Assembly: GCA_020632795.1 (NCBI GenBank)
Contig: JACKEV010000015.1
Location: 62,001 to 126,000 of the forward strand
Reading direction: 5' to 3'
Origin: Alphaproteobacteria bacterium
GTDB taxonomy: Bacteria; Myxococcota_A; UBA796; CAJQPC01
DNA length: 64,000 nt
Positions 25,719 through 36,562 of this stretch are shown piece by piece. Numbering within the stretch: the stretch's first letter is position 1; the number at the start of each line of letters is the position of its first letter. The notes under the pieces were generated by a model. That model did no database searches and was not told where the DNA came from. It worked only from the letters and a program-made list of their open reading frames with translations. Made by a program: the position numbers and the translations under genes.

Positions 25719-26885
25719 TCAGCGCCCCGTCAGGGCAAACCCGCGCTCCTCCAATCCAGCGATGACCTCGGCCTCGCGGGACGGGTTGCCCTCGACGAAG
25801 GCCAGCGTCCAGACCCCTTGTCCGTCCGGCTCCCCCTTGGGGAAGAACAGCCTCCCGTCCTCGTCGACGGCCACGGGGTGACGCGCCTCGCCCCGGGTCA
25901 GCTCGAACAGGGCGAGCGCGGCCCCGTCGCGACAGTTGTCGGCGTCCTGGAGGTGCAGGCGACCGTCGCTGCCCTTGCAGGTGGGGTCCTCTGACGCGAA
26001 CAGGCACTCCCCAGGCATGATGTCCTGGGCCAGGGGCAGCGCCCGGGTCGTGGCGCCCCGGCCGGAGGGCGTGAGGGGACGGTCGAAGTGCCCGAAGGCG
26101 CCGAAAGGCGTCACCCGGGCGTCTCGGGCGTGGTCCAGCGGCGACACCAGCGCGGCAAGAGCGCCGACGGTCAGGGTGCCCCCGTCCAACACGGTGAGGT
26201 CGTGCCGGGCCCAGGGGCGCTCGTCCAGGACGGCCCGCAGGGCGTCGAGGTCCGGCGCCCCCTCCTTCCCGGGCAGCGTGCGCGCGTCCCAGACGCGCGT
26301 GTCTGCGCCTGCCGTGCGGCGCTTCTCGTGAGTGAGCGTCCCGTCCGGCGTCACCGAGAGGATCTCCATCTGCCAGCAGTCGCCGTCGGGATCGATTGCG
26401 GTCCGGGTGAAGCCCCGCTCCGCGTCCACCTCCAGCCAGACCTCCGCGTGTTCGAGCAGGCGGGACGCCAGGCGCAAGGTCTCCACGGGGACCTCGGGTC
26501 GGGCGCGGATCAGCAGCCGGTCCGCGAAGTCGTCCGCGCAGGGGATCGCCTCGCTCGCCGCCCAGGACCGCTCCCGCCAGGCCAGAGACTCATCCAACAG
26601 CGGGAAAAGGTCCCGGATCCCGTCCACCGGTCGGCCCTGCCCGTCCAGGGGCACCCGGACGTCGCCGAACCGGGCCTCGTCCAGGGTGACGGTCAGCACC
26701 CGTGGCTCGCCCCGCAAAAGCCGGGCGTCGGGGTCGAGCCAGGTGCAGGCCAGCCAGCCCCGCAGGCCCTCAGGGGGGACGAGGGACGCGAAGGCCTCCA
26801 GGGGCACGTCGTGGGCGACAGGGACCTGGGGCAGCGGCGTGCGCGCGCAGGTGGCGAAGACGGTGAGGACGCTCAGCGGCAACAT
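25719..26885 (-). CDS. Hypothetical lipoprotein
   Basis: 388 aa. The N-terminus MLPLSVLTVFATCARTP is hydrophobic with Cys at residue 13, resembling a lipoprotein signal although the lipobox (FATC) is not ideal. The remainder is soluble with scattered Cys pairs (CADDF, DGDCW, GECLF, DNCRDG) suggesting periplasmic disulfides. No family recognised. It may be co-transcribed with the FG-GAP lipoprotein downstream. Confidence 0.6.
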   Translation of the reverse strand: MLPLSVLTVFATCARTPLPQVPVAHDVPLEAFASLVPPEGLRGWLACTWLDPDARLLRGEPRVLTVTLDEARFGDVRVPLDGQGRPVDGIRDLFPLLDESLAWRERSWAASEAIPCADDFADRLLIRARPEVPVETLRLASRLLEHAEVWLEVDAERGFTRTAIDPDGDCWQMEILSVTPDGTLTHEKRRTAGADTRVWDARTLPGKEGAPDLDALRAVLDERPWARHDLTVLDGGTLTVGALAALVSPLDHARDARVTPFGAFGHFDRPLTPSGRGATTRALPLAQDIMPGECLFASEDPTCKGSDGRLHLQDADNCRDGAALALFELTRGEARHPVAVDEDGRLFFPKGEPDGQGVWTLAFVEGNPSREAEVIAGLEERGFALTGR

Positions 26886-26953
26886 GGCTCCTCAGACTAC
26901 GACGACGCGACGCGGTTCGGCGCGAGCGTCCTGCTTGAACGGGGGCGCCACCC

Positions 26954-27949
26954 CTACCGCTTGAAGGTGATGAAGAGGTCGAACTCGCAGCGGACGGCCT
27001 CCCCGTTCTCCTTGGCCGGGTAGAACCGCCACTTCATCGCGCTCTCGAAGGCCGCCTCGTGGAAGACCTCCGGGCACTCGCTCACCACCGCGTCGTAGGG
27101 CACGCCGCGCTCGTCGAGGAACATGTGCACCCTGCACCGCCCCTCCATGTCCTTCCGCTGGGCGGCCCTGGGGTACTCCGGCCTCACCCTGACCTTGGCC
27201 TCCGGCTCGATGTAGCCGGGCCGGGCCGGCGGGGGCGGCTCAGGCACCCGCTCCGAGAGCGCGGCGCTGGCGGAGCGCTGGACCACCGTGAAGCTCCGCG
27301 TCCACGCCCAGGTGCCGTCGGGGTTCTGCTCCAGCTGGATCGTCACCGGGAAGTCCACGACGCCGCGCCTGGCCGCCGGACGAACCCCGTCGAAGGTCCA
27401 GTGCTTCAGGTGCGCTTCGATCTCTGCAGGGCAGCGGCCCACGAACCAGCTGCTGCCCGACTCGCCCACCGTGAACGAGCCGGCGCAGCGCGGCGGGTCC
27501 TCCGGGTTGACCTCCTCGGGGAGGTCGGGGAGCGGGGCGTCGATCAGCCTGGCGCTGCCCCCGTGCTTGCCCAGGATCTCGATGAACAGCGGCTCCCCGA
27601 CGCCACCGACGGTCGGCACCCAGGTCCAGACCCCCTCCTCAGCCTGGACCAGCCGGAAGTCCACCCAGACCCGCACGCCGTGCTCCCCCTCGGCCGGAGC
27701 GATCGCGTCGAAGGTCCAATCCTCCAGCGCCTCGCGGACCTCCGGGGGGCAGGAGCTGGCGACGAGCGGCGGGAGACCTGCGACCGCCTCGATGGCGGTG
27801 CCGCAGGGGGTGTTTCGGGTCGGCTCGGTCCGCGGGGGGGGCAGCGGCGCGCTCACCAGGCGCACGGTGCCCATGTGGGTGTCGTGGAGGTCCACCGGGA
27901 CCTGCAGGTCCGCGGCGGCGGCGAGGGAGACGAGGATCAGCGGCGTCAT
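26954..27949 (-). CDS. TonB C-terminal-domain-like exported protein
   Basis: 331 aa. Starts with a short signal (MTPLILVSLAAAAD). Two internal repeats of about 110 residues (CPPEVREALEDWTFDAIAPAEGE and CPAEIEAHLKHWTFDGVRPAA, each ending WTFD) precede a Pro-rich linker and a TonB-C-like domain: VRPEYPRAAQRKDMEGRCRV, then AVVSECPEVFHEAAFESAMKWRFYPAKENG. Unlike classical TonB there is no N-terminal anchor apart from the signal, so it is probably free in the periplasm or outer-membrane-associated. Tandem paralogue of 27962-28681, 12 bp upstream. Confidence 0.82.
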   Translation of the reverse strand: MTPLILVSLAAAADLQVPVDLHDTHMGTVRLVSAPLPPPRTEPTRNTPCGTAIEAVAGLPPLVASSCPPEVREALEDWTFDAIAPAEGEHGVRVWVDFRLVQAEEGVWTWVPTVGGVGEPLFIEILGKHGGSARLIDAPLPDLPEEVNPEDPPRCAGSFTVGESGSSWFVGRCPAEIEAHLKHWTFDGVRPAARRGVVDFPVTIQLEQNPDGTWAWTRSFTVVQRSASAALSERVPEPPPPARPGYIEPEAKVRVRPEYPRAAQRKDMEGRCRVHMFLDERGVPYDAVVSECPEVFHEAAFESAMKWRFYPAKENGEAVRCEFDLFITFKR

Positions 27950-27961
27950 GCAAGCTCCCGC

Positions 27962-28677
27962 TCAGTTCAACTTGAAGTTCACCCGCATGATGTAGTCGCC
28001 CGTCCGGGGCACGCCATCGTACTTCGCCGGATAGAACCGCCACTGCATGGCGTTCTCCCGCGCGGCCTCCTTGAGGGCCTCGGGGCACTGGGTGACTTCC
28101 ACGCTGCTGGGTACGCCCTTCGCGTCGATGAAGATGCGCACGACGCAGGACCCCTCGATGCCCTGCGCGCGGGCCTCCGGGGGGTAGTCCGGCGCCACGG
28201 TCTTCCGGGGCTGCGCGCGCTCGTAGCCGACGTTCGCGGAGGGCCTCTGGGGCACCATCGGCTCAACCGGGCCGGACTCGGAGCGCTCGATGGTGTTCAG
28301 GACGCGCGCCCAGGCCCAGGTGTCCGGCCCGGTCCGCTCCAGCCGGAGCGTGACGTCCACCTCGACGGTGGCCTTGCCCTCGGCCGGTGTCCAGCCCGAG
28401 AAGCGCCACTCCTCCAGCGTCTCCTTGATCCACTGTGCACAGTAGGCGCGAAGCTGGACGTGCCGCATGATGCCCAACTCGAAGGTGGCCTTGCAGGTCG
28501 GGGGGCGCTCCGGGTCGACCTCCTCGGGCAGCGGCGGATAGGGGGCCTCGGTGAGCGTAGCGACGCCGCCGTCGGTCCCCTGGACCCGGATGGGCGGCGA
28601 CCCGTCCCACAGCAGCTCCGGGGGGATGTCAAAGGTGGGGTCCTCCGCGAGGGCCGCTGCAGCCAGAAGGAGCAGGG

Positions 28678-28681
<4 letters not shown>
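27962..28681 (-). CDS. TonB C-terminal-domain-like exported protein, paralogue
   Basis: 239 aa. ATG at 28681 overlaps the stop of the cysteine-repeat gene (ATGA). A short signal MTLLLLAAAALAED, one copy of the ~110-residue repeat (...AYCAQWIKETLEEWRFSGWTPAEGK) and the same C-terminal domain as its neighbour: PDYPPEARAQGIEGSCVVRIFIDAKG, EVTQCPEALKEAARENAMQWRFYPAKYDG (quoted in parts). It therefore looks like a one-repeat version of 26954-27949. Translational coupling ties both to the MYXO-CTERM protein upstream. Confidence 0.82.
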
Positions 28682-30330
<1,649 letters not shown>

Positions 30331-30481
30331 CGGGGGTCTCCTCGTCGAGAGCGCAGGCCTCTGCAGGAAGCGTATCCCAGGGGCGTGCCGACCCGGGGCT
30401 GCGATGTGTCAGGGCGCGCGCGGGCCGGGTGACAGCCCACGCCCGCCCCGGTGTCCCAGGAGCACACCCATCGGAGGACCC

Positions 30482-31063
30482 ATGAGCACGCTGCTCCTCA
30501 CCCTGGGGGCCGCCCTGGCCGCCGCCCCTGTGCCCGCGGAGGGCCCGCGCCTGCGGGTCACCGCCTTCAACGAGATGACCGCCCTGCCCTTCACGGCCCT
30601 GGTCGCCGCCCCCCTCCACCCGGGGGGCGCCGCCGGGGTGTCCCTGTGGGAGCGCCGCGGCGACCGGCTCGATCACCGGCTGTGGCTGTCGGCGAGCGGC
30701 TATTACCACCCGCTGGTGGAGACCAGCCTGGCCCTCGGCGCCGAGTGGCAGACCACCCTCTGGGCCACCCGCTGGACCGGCCTCTCGGTCCACGCCGGCC
30801 TGGGCCCCAAGCTGGCGATCTACCCCGGCCCCACCTGGACGCCCCAGGGGGACGGCAGCTTCGAGCCCCGGACCCACCTGGGCCAGCCCGGCGCGAGCGC
30901 GACCCTGCGCCTGGGGCTGGAGGTGCCCGTCGCCGCCCGCTGGTCGGCGCTCGTCCAGTACGGCGCGACCTTCGACGCCCCGTTCCACGTCAACAACGCC
31001 CTCCCCTTCATGACCCACGTGATGCTGCACGTCGGCGTCGAGCACCGCTTCGGCCGGTCCTGA
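30482..31063 (+). CDS. Hypothetical exported protein, possibly beta-barrel
   Basis: 193 aa. ATG at 30482 after CGGAGGA. Signal peptide MSTLLLTLGAALAAAPVPA. Alternating hydrophobic residues in the rest (LWLSASGYYHPLVETSLALG, SATLRLGLEVPVAARWSALVQYG in parts) and a final strand HVMLHVGVEHRFGRS suggest a small outer-membrane barrel. No family recognised. The gap 30331-30481 to the divergent cysteine-repeat gene shows no clear promoter motif. It is 10 bp upstream of the serine hydrolase gene. Confidence 0.65.
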   Translation: MSTLLLTLGAALAAAPVPAEGPRLRVTAFNEMTALPFTALVAAPLHPGGAAGVSLWERRGDRLDHRLWLSASGYYHPLVETSLALGAEWQTTLWATRWTGLSVHAGLGPKLAIYPGPTWTPQGDGSFEPRTHLGQPGASATLRLGLEVPVAARWSALVQYGATFDAPFHVNNALPFMTHVMLHVGVEHRFGRS

Positions 31064-31073
31064 GGAGCCCTCC

Positions 31074-32216
31074 ATGCGCCGCTTCATCCCCCTCGTCCTG
31101 CTCGGCGCGTGCGCCGGCCCCGAGGTCCCCTCCCCCGACTTCTACGCCTGCGACAGCCCCGCTTTCGACGAGCACCCCCACGCCGACCGCTACGCCGGGA
31201 TCCTCGAAGACGGCCTGGCGCTGGGCCTGCCGGCGATCAGCGTCGCGGTGCGCTCCCCCGAGGGCCTGTGGCTGGGCGCGGCGGGCGAGGCCGACCTGTC
31301 CCAGGGCATCGCCGCCGAGCCCTGCCACCGGTTCTACATCGGCAGCGTGTCCAAGGTCTTCGGCGCCACCGCCGCGCTGCGCCTGGTGGACCAGGGCGCG
31401 CTCTCCCTCGACGACCCGATCCGGGACCACCTGCCCGCCGAGGTCGTCGCGCACATCGCGGGCGCCGAGGTCGCCACGGTGCGCCAGCTCCTGAGCCACC
31501 GGACCGGATTCCCCGACTACGTCGACGCCACCTTCATCCTGGAGGTCTTCAACGGCGGCGTCGAGGCGATGACCGTGCGGGAGACCCTGGAGGCGTATGT
31601 CTACGACGCGCGCCCCCTGTTCGCCCCGGGGGAGGACCTGTCGTACTCGAACAGCAACTACCTGCTGCTGGCCCTCATCCTGGAGGACGTCACCGGCCAG
31701 TCGGCCTACGAGGCGGTGCACACCCTCGTGACCGAGCCGGCGGGCCTGACGGACTCCTGGGGCCGCAGCGAGGGCCCCACCGCCCTGGTCCGCGGCTACG
31801 GATCCTTACGAAACGGCGCGCTGGTCGACCACAGCGAGGTGACCGCCCGCGTGATGAGCGAGGCGGGCAAGCTCGACGGCGGCGTCGTGAGCACCCCCGC
31901 GGACATGGTGGCCCTGCTGGACGCCCTGGACACCCTGCTGGAGCCGGAGACCCTGACGGAGATGCAGGACGCCACGGCGGTCACCCACCCGGACGCGGGG
32001 CTGATGGACGGCTACGGCCTGGGCCTGATGCGGCTGGACACCGACTACGGGCCGGCGTTCGGGCACTACGGCGGGGTGTGGCCGTTCGCGGCGCTGGCCT
32101 ACCACTTCCCGGAGCAGGACACGACCGTGGCGGTGAGCGTGAGCGGGGAGGTGGAGGGGGTGGGGGCGTTCATCGACGGGCCGGGGGTGTTTGAGGCGGT
32201 GTTCGGGGCGCCGTAG
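31074..32216 (+). CDS. Serine beta-lactamase-like (class C/PBP4* type) lipoprotein
   Basis: 380 aa. Lipoprotein signal MRRFIPLVLLGAC with Cys13. Active-site motifs of the family are all present: SVSK (Ser91, Lys94), YSN (191-193) and HYGG late in the protein in place of KTG. These proteins include esterases, D-aminopeptidases and cell-wall hydrolases, and being in the beta-lactamase family does not mean antibiotic resistance. Anchored in the envelope by lipid. ATG follows GAGGAG. A perfect 8-bp stem-loop comes 10 bp after the stop. Confidence 0.9.
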   Translation: MRRFIPLVLLGACAGPEVPSPDFYACDSPAFDEHPHADRYAGILEDGLALGLPAISVAVRSPEGLWLGAAGEADLSQGIAAEPCHRFYIGSVSKVFGATAALRLVDQGALSLDDPIRDHLPAEVVAHIAGAEVATVRQLLSHRTGFPDYVDATFILEVFNGGVEAMTVRETLEAYVYDARPLFAPGEDLSYSNSNYLLLALILEDVTGQSAYEAVHTLVTEPAGLTDSWGRSEGPTALVRGYGSLRNGALVDHSEVTARVMSEAGKLDGGVVSTPADMVALLDALDTLLEPETLTEMQDATAVTHPDAGLMDGYGLGLMRLDTDYGPAFGHYGGVWPFAALAYHFPEQDTTVAVSVSGEVEGVGAFIDGPGVFEAVFGAP

Positions 32217-32226
32217 CCGGCGTCCG

Positions 32227-32245
32227 GCGCAAGGACGCCTTGCGC
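32227..32245 (+). terminator. Short stem-loop after the serine hydrolase gene
   Basis: Perfect 8-bp inverted repeat GCGCAAGG/CCTTGCGC with a 3-base loop, 10 bp after the stop at 32216. There is no T-run, so a terminator role is only suggested by position. Confidence 0.45.
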
Positions 32246-32318
32246 GCGGCGCCTGTTCCGCGAGGGCGGGCGCGACCCTACGGTACGGACACGCCAACCG
32301 TGTCCCCCTGGAGGTCCC

Positions 32319-32828
32319 ATGACACCCGCCGCCCTCGCCGCCACCGTCTCCGCGCTCCACGACCGCTGGGGCCCCCTGACCACCGAGCGCGCCGAGCACG
32401 CCCGCGCCCAGCTCGCCGCCCTCGCCACGGCAGAGGGGCTCGGCCCCTGGTTGGCGGCCCAGGCGCGCGGCGGCCCCGAGACCATCGCGTTGCACCGCGA
32501 CCCCGACCACGGCTTCCTGCTGCTGACCCACCCCGAGCAGCCGGGGCTGTACCGCGAGCCCCACGACCACGGCGCCGGCTGGGTCGTCTACGCCGTGGTC
32601 GAGGGCGCGGTCGAGATGGGCACCTGGGGGTGGGTGGCCGACGGGGACGGGGCGCGGCTGGTGCGGCGCGAGCGCTACCGGATGGGCCCGGGAGACGCCC
32701 GGGTCTACCTGCCAGGCGACATCCACGACACCCGCTGCCTCTCGGAGGGGCTGCGGATGCTGCGCCTGACCTCCTGTGACCTGAGCGTCGAGCGCGCCGA
32801 GGGTCGCATGCGGAACTACCCCCGATGA
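32319..32828 (+). CDS. Cupin-fold protein, cysteine dioxygenase-like
   Basis: 169 aa. ATG after GGAGG. The cupin metal motif YREPHDHGAGWVVYAVVEGAVEMGTW (His, His and the downstream Glu) and later YLPGDIHDT supply a two-His or three-His iron site as in cysteine-dioxygenase-like cupins. Substrate unknown. No signal peptide. The stop overlaps the next ATG (ATGA), so it works with the binding-protein-like gene downstream. Confidence 0.8.
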   Translation: MTPAALAATVSALHDRWGPLTTERAEHARAQLAALATAEGLGPWLAAQARGGPETIALHRDPDHGFLLLTHPEQPGLYREPHDHGAGWVVYAVVEGAVEMGTWGWVADGDGARLVRRERYRMGPGDARVYLPGDIHDTRCLSEGLRMLRLTSCDLSVERAEGRMRNYPR

Positions 32829-33769
32829 GCCCGCGCCCCTTCACCCTCGCGACCGGCACGTACGACACCCTCCAGCCGCTGGTGCAGGGCCGGATACGGC
32901 CCGAGGGCCTCGCCCTCACCCACCTCACCGTGCCCTGCGCCGCCCGCCACAGGCGCATGCTGCGGGACGGCGCCTACGACGCGGCCGAGTTCTCGATGGG
33001 CAGCTTCCTGGTGGCGCGCGCCCGCGGCCTGGACGCGCTGGTCGGCCTCCCCTTCTTCACCCGGCGCATGTTCCCGCACCGGTTCCTCTTCGTGCGCGCG
33101 GGCGACACCCTGCACAGACCCGAGGACCTCGCCGGTCGACGGGTCGGGATCCTCTCCTGGCAGAACTCCCTCGCCATCTTCGCGAAGGCGGCGCTGACCG
33201 ACGGAGCGCTGAGCACCATCCGCTGGGTGACCACCGCCCACGAGCGCCTCCCTATCGACCTGCCCGCGGGCGCGCAGGTGGAGCACCGCCCCGGCTGCAC
33301 CCTGGAGACGCTCCTGGAGCGCGGCGAGGTCGACGCCATCGCCACCCCCGACATCCCGGACGCCGCGCTGGGGCCCGCGCCGCGCCTCCGCCCGCTGTTC
33401 GACGACGCGACCCCCGCCGAGCTGGCCTGGCTGGCGCGCACGGGCACCTTCCCGATCATGCACCTCGTCGTCGTGCGGGCCGACCTCGTCGCCCAGGCGC
33501 CCTGGGTCGTCACCAGCCTCTACGACGCCCTGCTCGCGTCGCAGCGGGCCTACGAGCGCGGGGTGGCACAGCAGCCGCAGCGCCAGCTCGTGGTGTGGCC
33601 CCAGCACGCGGACGCCCGCGAGCGCTTCGGCGGCGAGCCGTTCCGCCAGGGGCTCGCGCAGAACCGACACGATCTCAAGGCGATGATCGCGCTGGCTGCG
33701 GCGCAGGGCCTCGTGGAGCCTGGGCTGACGCCGGAGGACTTGTTCCACCCCAGCCTGAGCGCGTCCTGA
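32825..33769 (+). CDS. 4,5-dihydroxyphthalate decarboxylase/NMT1-like protein
   Basis: 314 aa, periplasmic-binding-protein fold without a signal peptide. LATGTYDTLQPLVQGRIRPEGLALTHL, YDAAEFSMGSFLVARARG and FPHRFLFVRAGD (in parts), RRVGILSWQNSLAIFAK are typical of the family that includes Pht5-like 4,5-dihydroxyphthalate decarboxylase. Most members are uncharacterised; decarboxylase activity is not established by sequence. It overlaps the cupin gene by 4 bp, which suggests a two-step catabolic unit on an aromatic or small acid. Convergent with a LysR gene 9 bp away. Confidence 0.82.
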   Translation: MSPRPFTLATGTYDTLQPLVQGRIRPEGLALTHLTVPCAARHRRMLRDGAYDAAEFSMGSFLVARARGLDALVGLPFFTRRMFPHRFLFVRAGDTLHRPEDLAGRRVGILSWQNSLAIFAKAALTDGALSTIRWVTTAHERLPIDLPAGAQVEHRPGCTLETLLERGEVDAIATPDIPDAALGPAPRLRPLFDDATPAELAWLARTGTFPIMHLVVVRADLVAQAPWVVTSLYDALLASQRAYERGVAQQPQRQLVVWPQHADARERFGGEPFRQGLAQNRHDLKAMIALAAAQGLVEPGLTPEDLFHPSLSAS

Positions 33770-33778
33770 TCGGCAGCG

Positions 33779-34675
33779 TCAGCTCCCGTCGGCGCAGACC
33801 TCGAACACGCAGCCGCGCAGCCAGCGGTGCGCCGGATCCGACTGGTTGCGCGGGTGCCAGAGCAGCGCCACGGGGACGGCGGGCAGGGGCATCGGCAGGG
33901 TGAACGTGCAGAGCCCGCCGAGCAGCCCCGCGGTGTGGCGCGCGGGCACGGTGGTCACCCCGACGCCCGCCCGGGCCAGCGCGATCGCCGCCGAGAACCC
34001 CGGGACCACCACATGAAGCGTGCGGCTCAGCCCCACGGCCGCGAGCGCGCGGTCCACCGGGCCGCCGACCTGCGCGTGGCGCCAGGTCTCGATGTGGCGC
34101 GCGGCCGCGAAGCGCTCCACGGTCACCGGCCCGGCGGCGAACGGATGCGCGGGCGCGACGACGCCGACCATGGCATCCCGGAACACGGTGCGGGTGCGGA
34201 TCTCCGGCCCCACCCCGTCGCCGACGACCCCCATCATCAGGTCGACCGCCTCGGTGCGCAGGGCCTCGCTGCGGTCCGGCGGAGGCGGCACGAAGAGGAC
34301 CCGCACGCCGGGCGCCTCGCGGGCGATCCGCTCCAGCAGCGCGGCCCCGAAGGTCTCGACGAAGCCGTCGCCGGTCTGCAGCCGGAAGGTCCGGGACAGC
34401 GCGCGGAGGTCGTCGAGGGTGGTCGGGCGCATCAAGCCCTCGGCCTGCTCCAGCAGCACGCAGGCCCGCGCGCGGATCGCCTGGGCCCGCGGCGTGGGCA
34501 CCAGCCGTCGGCCCGCCCGCTGCAGCAGCGGATCTCCGGTGGTCTCCCGCAGGCGGGCGAGCTGCCGGCTCATCGCTGAGTCCGAGAGGCCCATGCGCGC
34601 CGCCGCCCGGGTGACGCTCTCCTCTTCGAGGAGGACCACGAGCGCATGGAGGAGGTTGAGGTCCAGGCGGTCCAT
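33779..34675 (-). CDS. LysR family transcriptional regulator
   Basis: 298 aa. Starts MDRLDLNLLHALVVLLEEESVTRAA, with SDSAMSRQLARLRETTGDPLLQR as the recognition helix region, typical of the NodD/PcpR-like branch. The effector domain is of normal length. It lies 25 bp downstream of the sulfotransferase gene on the same strand, so it may be co-transcribed with it rather than controlling a divergent gene. Confidence 0.92.
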   Translation of the reverse strand: MDRLDLNLLHALVVLLEEESVTRAAARMGLSDSAMSRQLARLRETTGDPLLQRAGRRLVPTPRAQAIRARACVLLEQAEGLMRPTTLDDLRALSRTFRLQTGDGFVETFGAALLERIAREAPGVRVLFVPPPPDRSEALRTEAVDLMMGVVGDGVGPEIRTRTVFRDAMVGVVAPAHPFAAGPVTVERFAAARHIETWRHAQVGGPVDRALAAVGLSRTLHVVVPGFSAAIALARAGVGVTTVPARHTAGLLGGLCTFTLPMPLPAVPVALLWHPRNQSDPAHRWLRGCVFEVCADGS

Positions 34676-34700
34676 GGAGGCTCCGGGGAGGTGGGGGACG

Positions 34701-35780
34701 TCAGCCCATCGCCGCCGGGCCCGGCCTGAGCCGGCGCGGCGAGCGGTCCAGCTGCGCGATCAGCACCCCCAGACGCGCCGCAGCGCGCTTGAGCGCGTCG
34801 TCGGCAGCAGACTGCTTCTCGGCGCGGTCGTCCACGAAGGCGCGCGCCGCGCGGTCGGTCTTGGCGTCGTAGGAGAACTGCTCCAGCATCCGTGGCAGCG
34901 CGTCGGGCGAGGGCGCACGCCCGAAGGCGGTCCGCATCACCGCCTCCAGGTGGGCGGGGCGCAGATCCCGATAGCGCAGCAGCGCGAGGGGGTGGGGGTG
35001 GTCCAGCACGGTGTGGAGGGTGCGCGTGTAGACGCGCTCGAGGTAGGCCACGTCGGGCAGGGCGGTGACCTCGTGGGCAGGCAGGCCGGTCCAGGCGGCG
35101 CTGGGGGGGAGCCCCTTCACGCGCTGGAGCTGGGCGGAGGGGCGGCGCGTGGCGCTGACGAGGACCTCGACGGGGTCACGGTAGAGGAAGAGGCAGGGCA
35201 CCTCGGGAAACGCCGCGCGGAGGAGCCCCATGTAGTGGGCGTGGAACGTGTCGAACTTGAAGTAGGCGCCGCGCTCGTCGCCCGCGCGGCGGCGCGCGAG
35301 GGCCAGGAGCAGGCCCCGGAGCACCGGCACGGCGTCGGGCCCGGGGGCGCGGGTCCAGCCATCGGTGAGCACGTCCCAGAGGCCTTCCTGGAGAGGGGTG
35401 GCCTCGGTGATCACGATGCTGTGGGGATCCGCCGCGAGCACCTTCGCCAGCAGGCTGCTGCCGCAGCGGTGCAGCATGAAGATGAAGCCGTGGATGGGCA
35501 CGCTGTCGAGCGTCCAGGGCGGATCGAGGGGCGTGGAGAAGCAGGCGGCGTCCGGCGCCTCGGCGAGGCGGTGCTGAACATCGAAGCGGAACTTCGAGTC
35601 CGTGAGGGGGCGCGCGCCGAGGTCGAGCCACACCACGCGGGGGGCGGGGCCCGGGATCACCTCCACAGGCAGGGCCCCCGGATGGGCCTGGAGAGCGCGC
35701 TGCGCGGCCTCGCCGACGAGGTGCCCGCGCGGCCGCGCGCCCGTGTCGGGGGAGGCGAAGTAGGATCGCGACAACGGCAT
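34701..35780 (-). CDS. Sulfotransferase family protein
   Basis: 359 aa. ATG at 35780 gives MPLSRSYFASPDTG; further upstream codons lack family sequence. HGFIFMLHRCGSSLLAKVLA fits the 5'-phosphosulfate-binding loop (with Arg-Cys-Gly-Ser-Ser) and LFLYRDPVEVLVSATRR the 3'-phosphate-binding region that holds PAPS. The acceptor cannot be told. Lacks a signal peptide. Starts are only 41 bp from the divergent acetyltransferase gene, so the promoters overlap and the three genes are probably expressed together. Confidence 0.85.
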   Translation of the reverse strand: MPLSRSYFASPDTGARPRGHLVGEAAQRALQAHPGALPVEVIPGPAPRVVWLDLGARPLTDSKFRFDVQHRLAEAPDAACFSTPLDPPWTLDSVPIHGFIFMLHRCGSSLLAKVLAADPHSIVITEATPLQEGLWDVLTDGWTRAPGPDAVPVLRGLLLALARRRAGDERGAYFKFDTFHAHYMGLLRAAFPEVPCLFLYRDPVEVLVSATRRPSAQLQRVKGLPPSAAWTGLPAHEVTALPDVAYLERVYTRTLHTVLDHPHPLALLRYRDLRPAHLEAVMRTAFGRAPSPDALPRMLEQFSYDAKTDRAARAFVDDRAEKQSAADDALKRAAARLGVLIAQLDRSPRRLRPGPAAMG

Positions 35781-35821
35781 GCGGCCCCTCAAGTACAGGC
35801 AAGCCCCGTATCCCCGGTCCG

Positions 35822-36562
35822 ATGATTGAGCACGCGCCCCTGGAGCCTCCCCACCCCGAGCCCTCCTCGGCTCTGGCCGTCGACGGTCATGCCTTCGATC
35901 CGCCGGGGACCGGGGCCTGGCGCCGCATGTCCGAGGCCCTCGCCTTGGAGCCCTCGCTGGTGCCGGTGGCGCCGGAGCGACTGCAGGCACGCTGGGACGC
36001 CGGGCTGTCCGCCGTGCTCCTGAAGGGCGGGGAGATCGTCGCGCACTGCTCAGCCGCGCGGGTCTACGGCGACCAGGTCCTGGAGATGTCCACGGCCTGG
36101 GTGCACCCCGCCTGGCGAGGGCGTGGGGAGCTTTCCCGGCTGCGCGACCGCCTGGTCCGGCGGCTGGGACGTCGTGCCCAGGTGCTCGTGTCCGTGTCTC
36201 TGGGGGTAGGGCTCGGGCCTCACCTCGCGCGGCGGGGCTGGCGGCGGCTCGGTTGGGACGCGCTGCCCTACTTCACTGCGCTCATCGCTCAGGACGCGCC
36301 TCTGTGTCGCCCCGGCGTGCTCACGGCGCCCATGCCGGATCACCTCCCGCCCCTTCGCGACGCGCCGCCGCCGGACGTCGACCCCGCGGCCTGGACGCAG
36401 CTCTGGCTCTCCTCCCCCGAGCGGGCGCGGGCGCTGGACGAGGCGCTGGAGCAGCGCTGGTGCGGTGACCTGGAGGCCTGGCGGCAGCATGTGCTGAACC
36501 GCTGGGCGGATCGCGGCGCCGCGGGGGCAGCCCTGCGGCTCTTCCCCCTGAGGCGCACATGA
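35822..36562 (+). CDS. GNAT-like acetyltransferase
   Basis: 246 aa. The central part has the GNAT pattern: strand VLLKGGEIVAHCSAARVYGD, strand EMSTAWVHPAWRGRGELSRL, where the WRGRGEL stretch corresponds to the acetyl-CoA-binding R-x-x-G-x-G/A loop, then LGVGLGPHLARRGWRRLGW. Donor and acceptor are not evident. Stop overlaps the ATG of the ATP-grasp gene (ATGA), so the two are coupled; the sulfotransferase lies head-to-head. Confidence 0.75.
   Translation: MIEHAPLEPPHPEPSSALAVDGHAFDPPGTGAWRRMSEALALEPSLVPVAPERLQARWDAGLSAVLLKGGEIVAHCSAARVYGDQVLEMSTAWVHPAWRGRGELSRLRDRLVRRLGRRAQVLVSVSLGVGLGPHLARRGWRRLGWDALPYFTALIAQDAPLCRPGVLTAPMPDHLPPLRDAPPPDVDPAAWTQLWLSSPERARALDEALEQRWCGDLEAWRQHVLNRWADRGAAGAALRLFPLRRT

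Noticed and set aside
31074..32216. Beta-lactamase-type gene as an antibiotic resistance determinant
   Set aside because: It has SxxK and YSN but HYGG in place of KTG and a lipoprotein signal, so it belongs to the broad serine hydrolase group; resistance is not supported.
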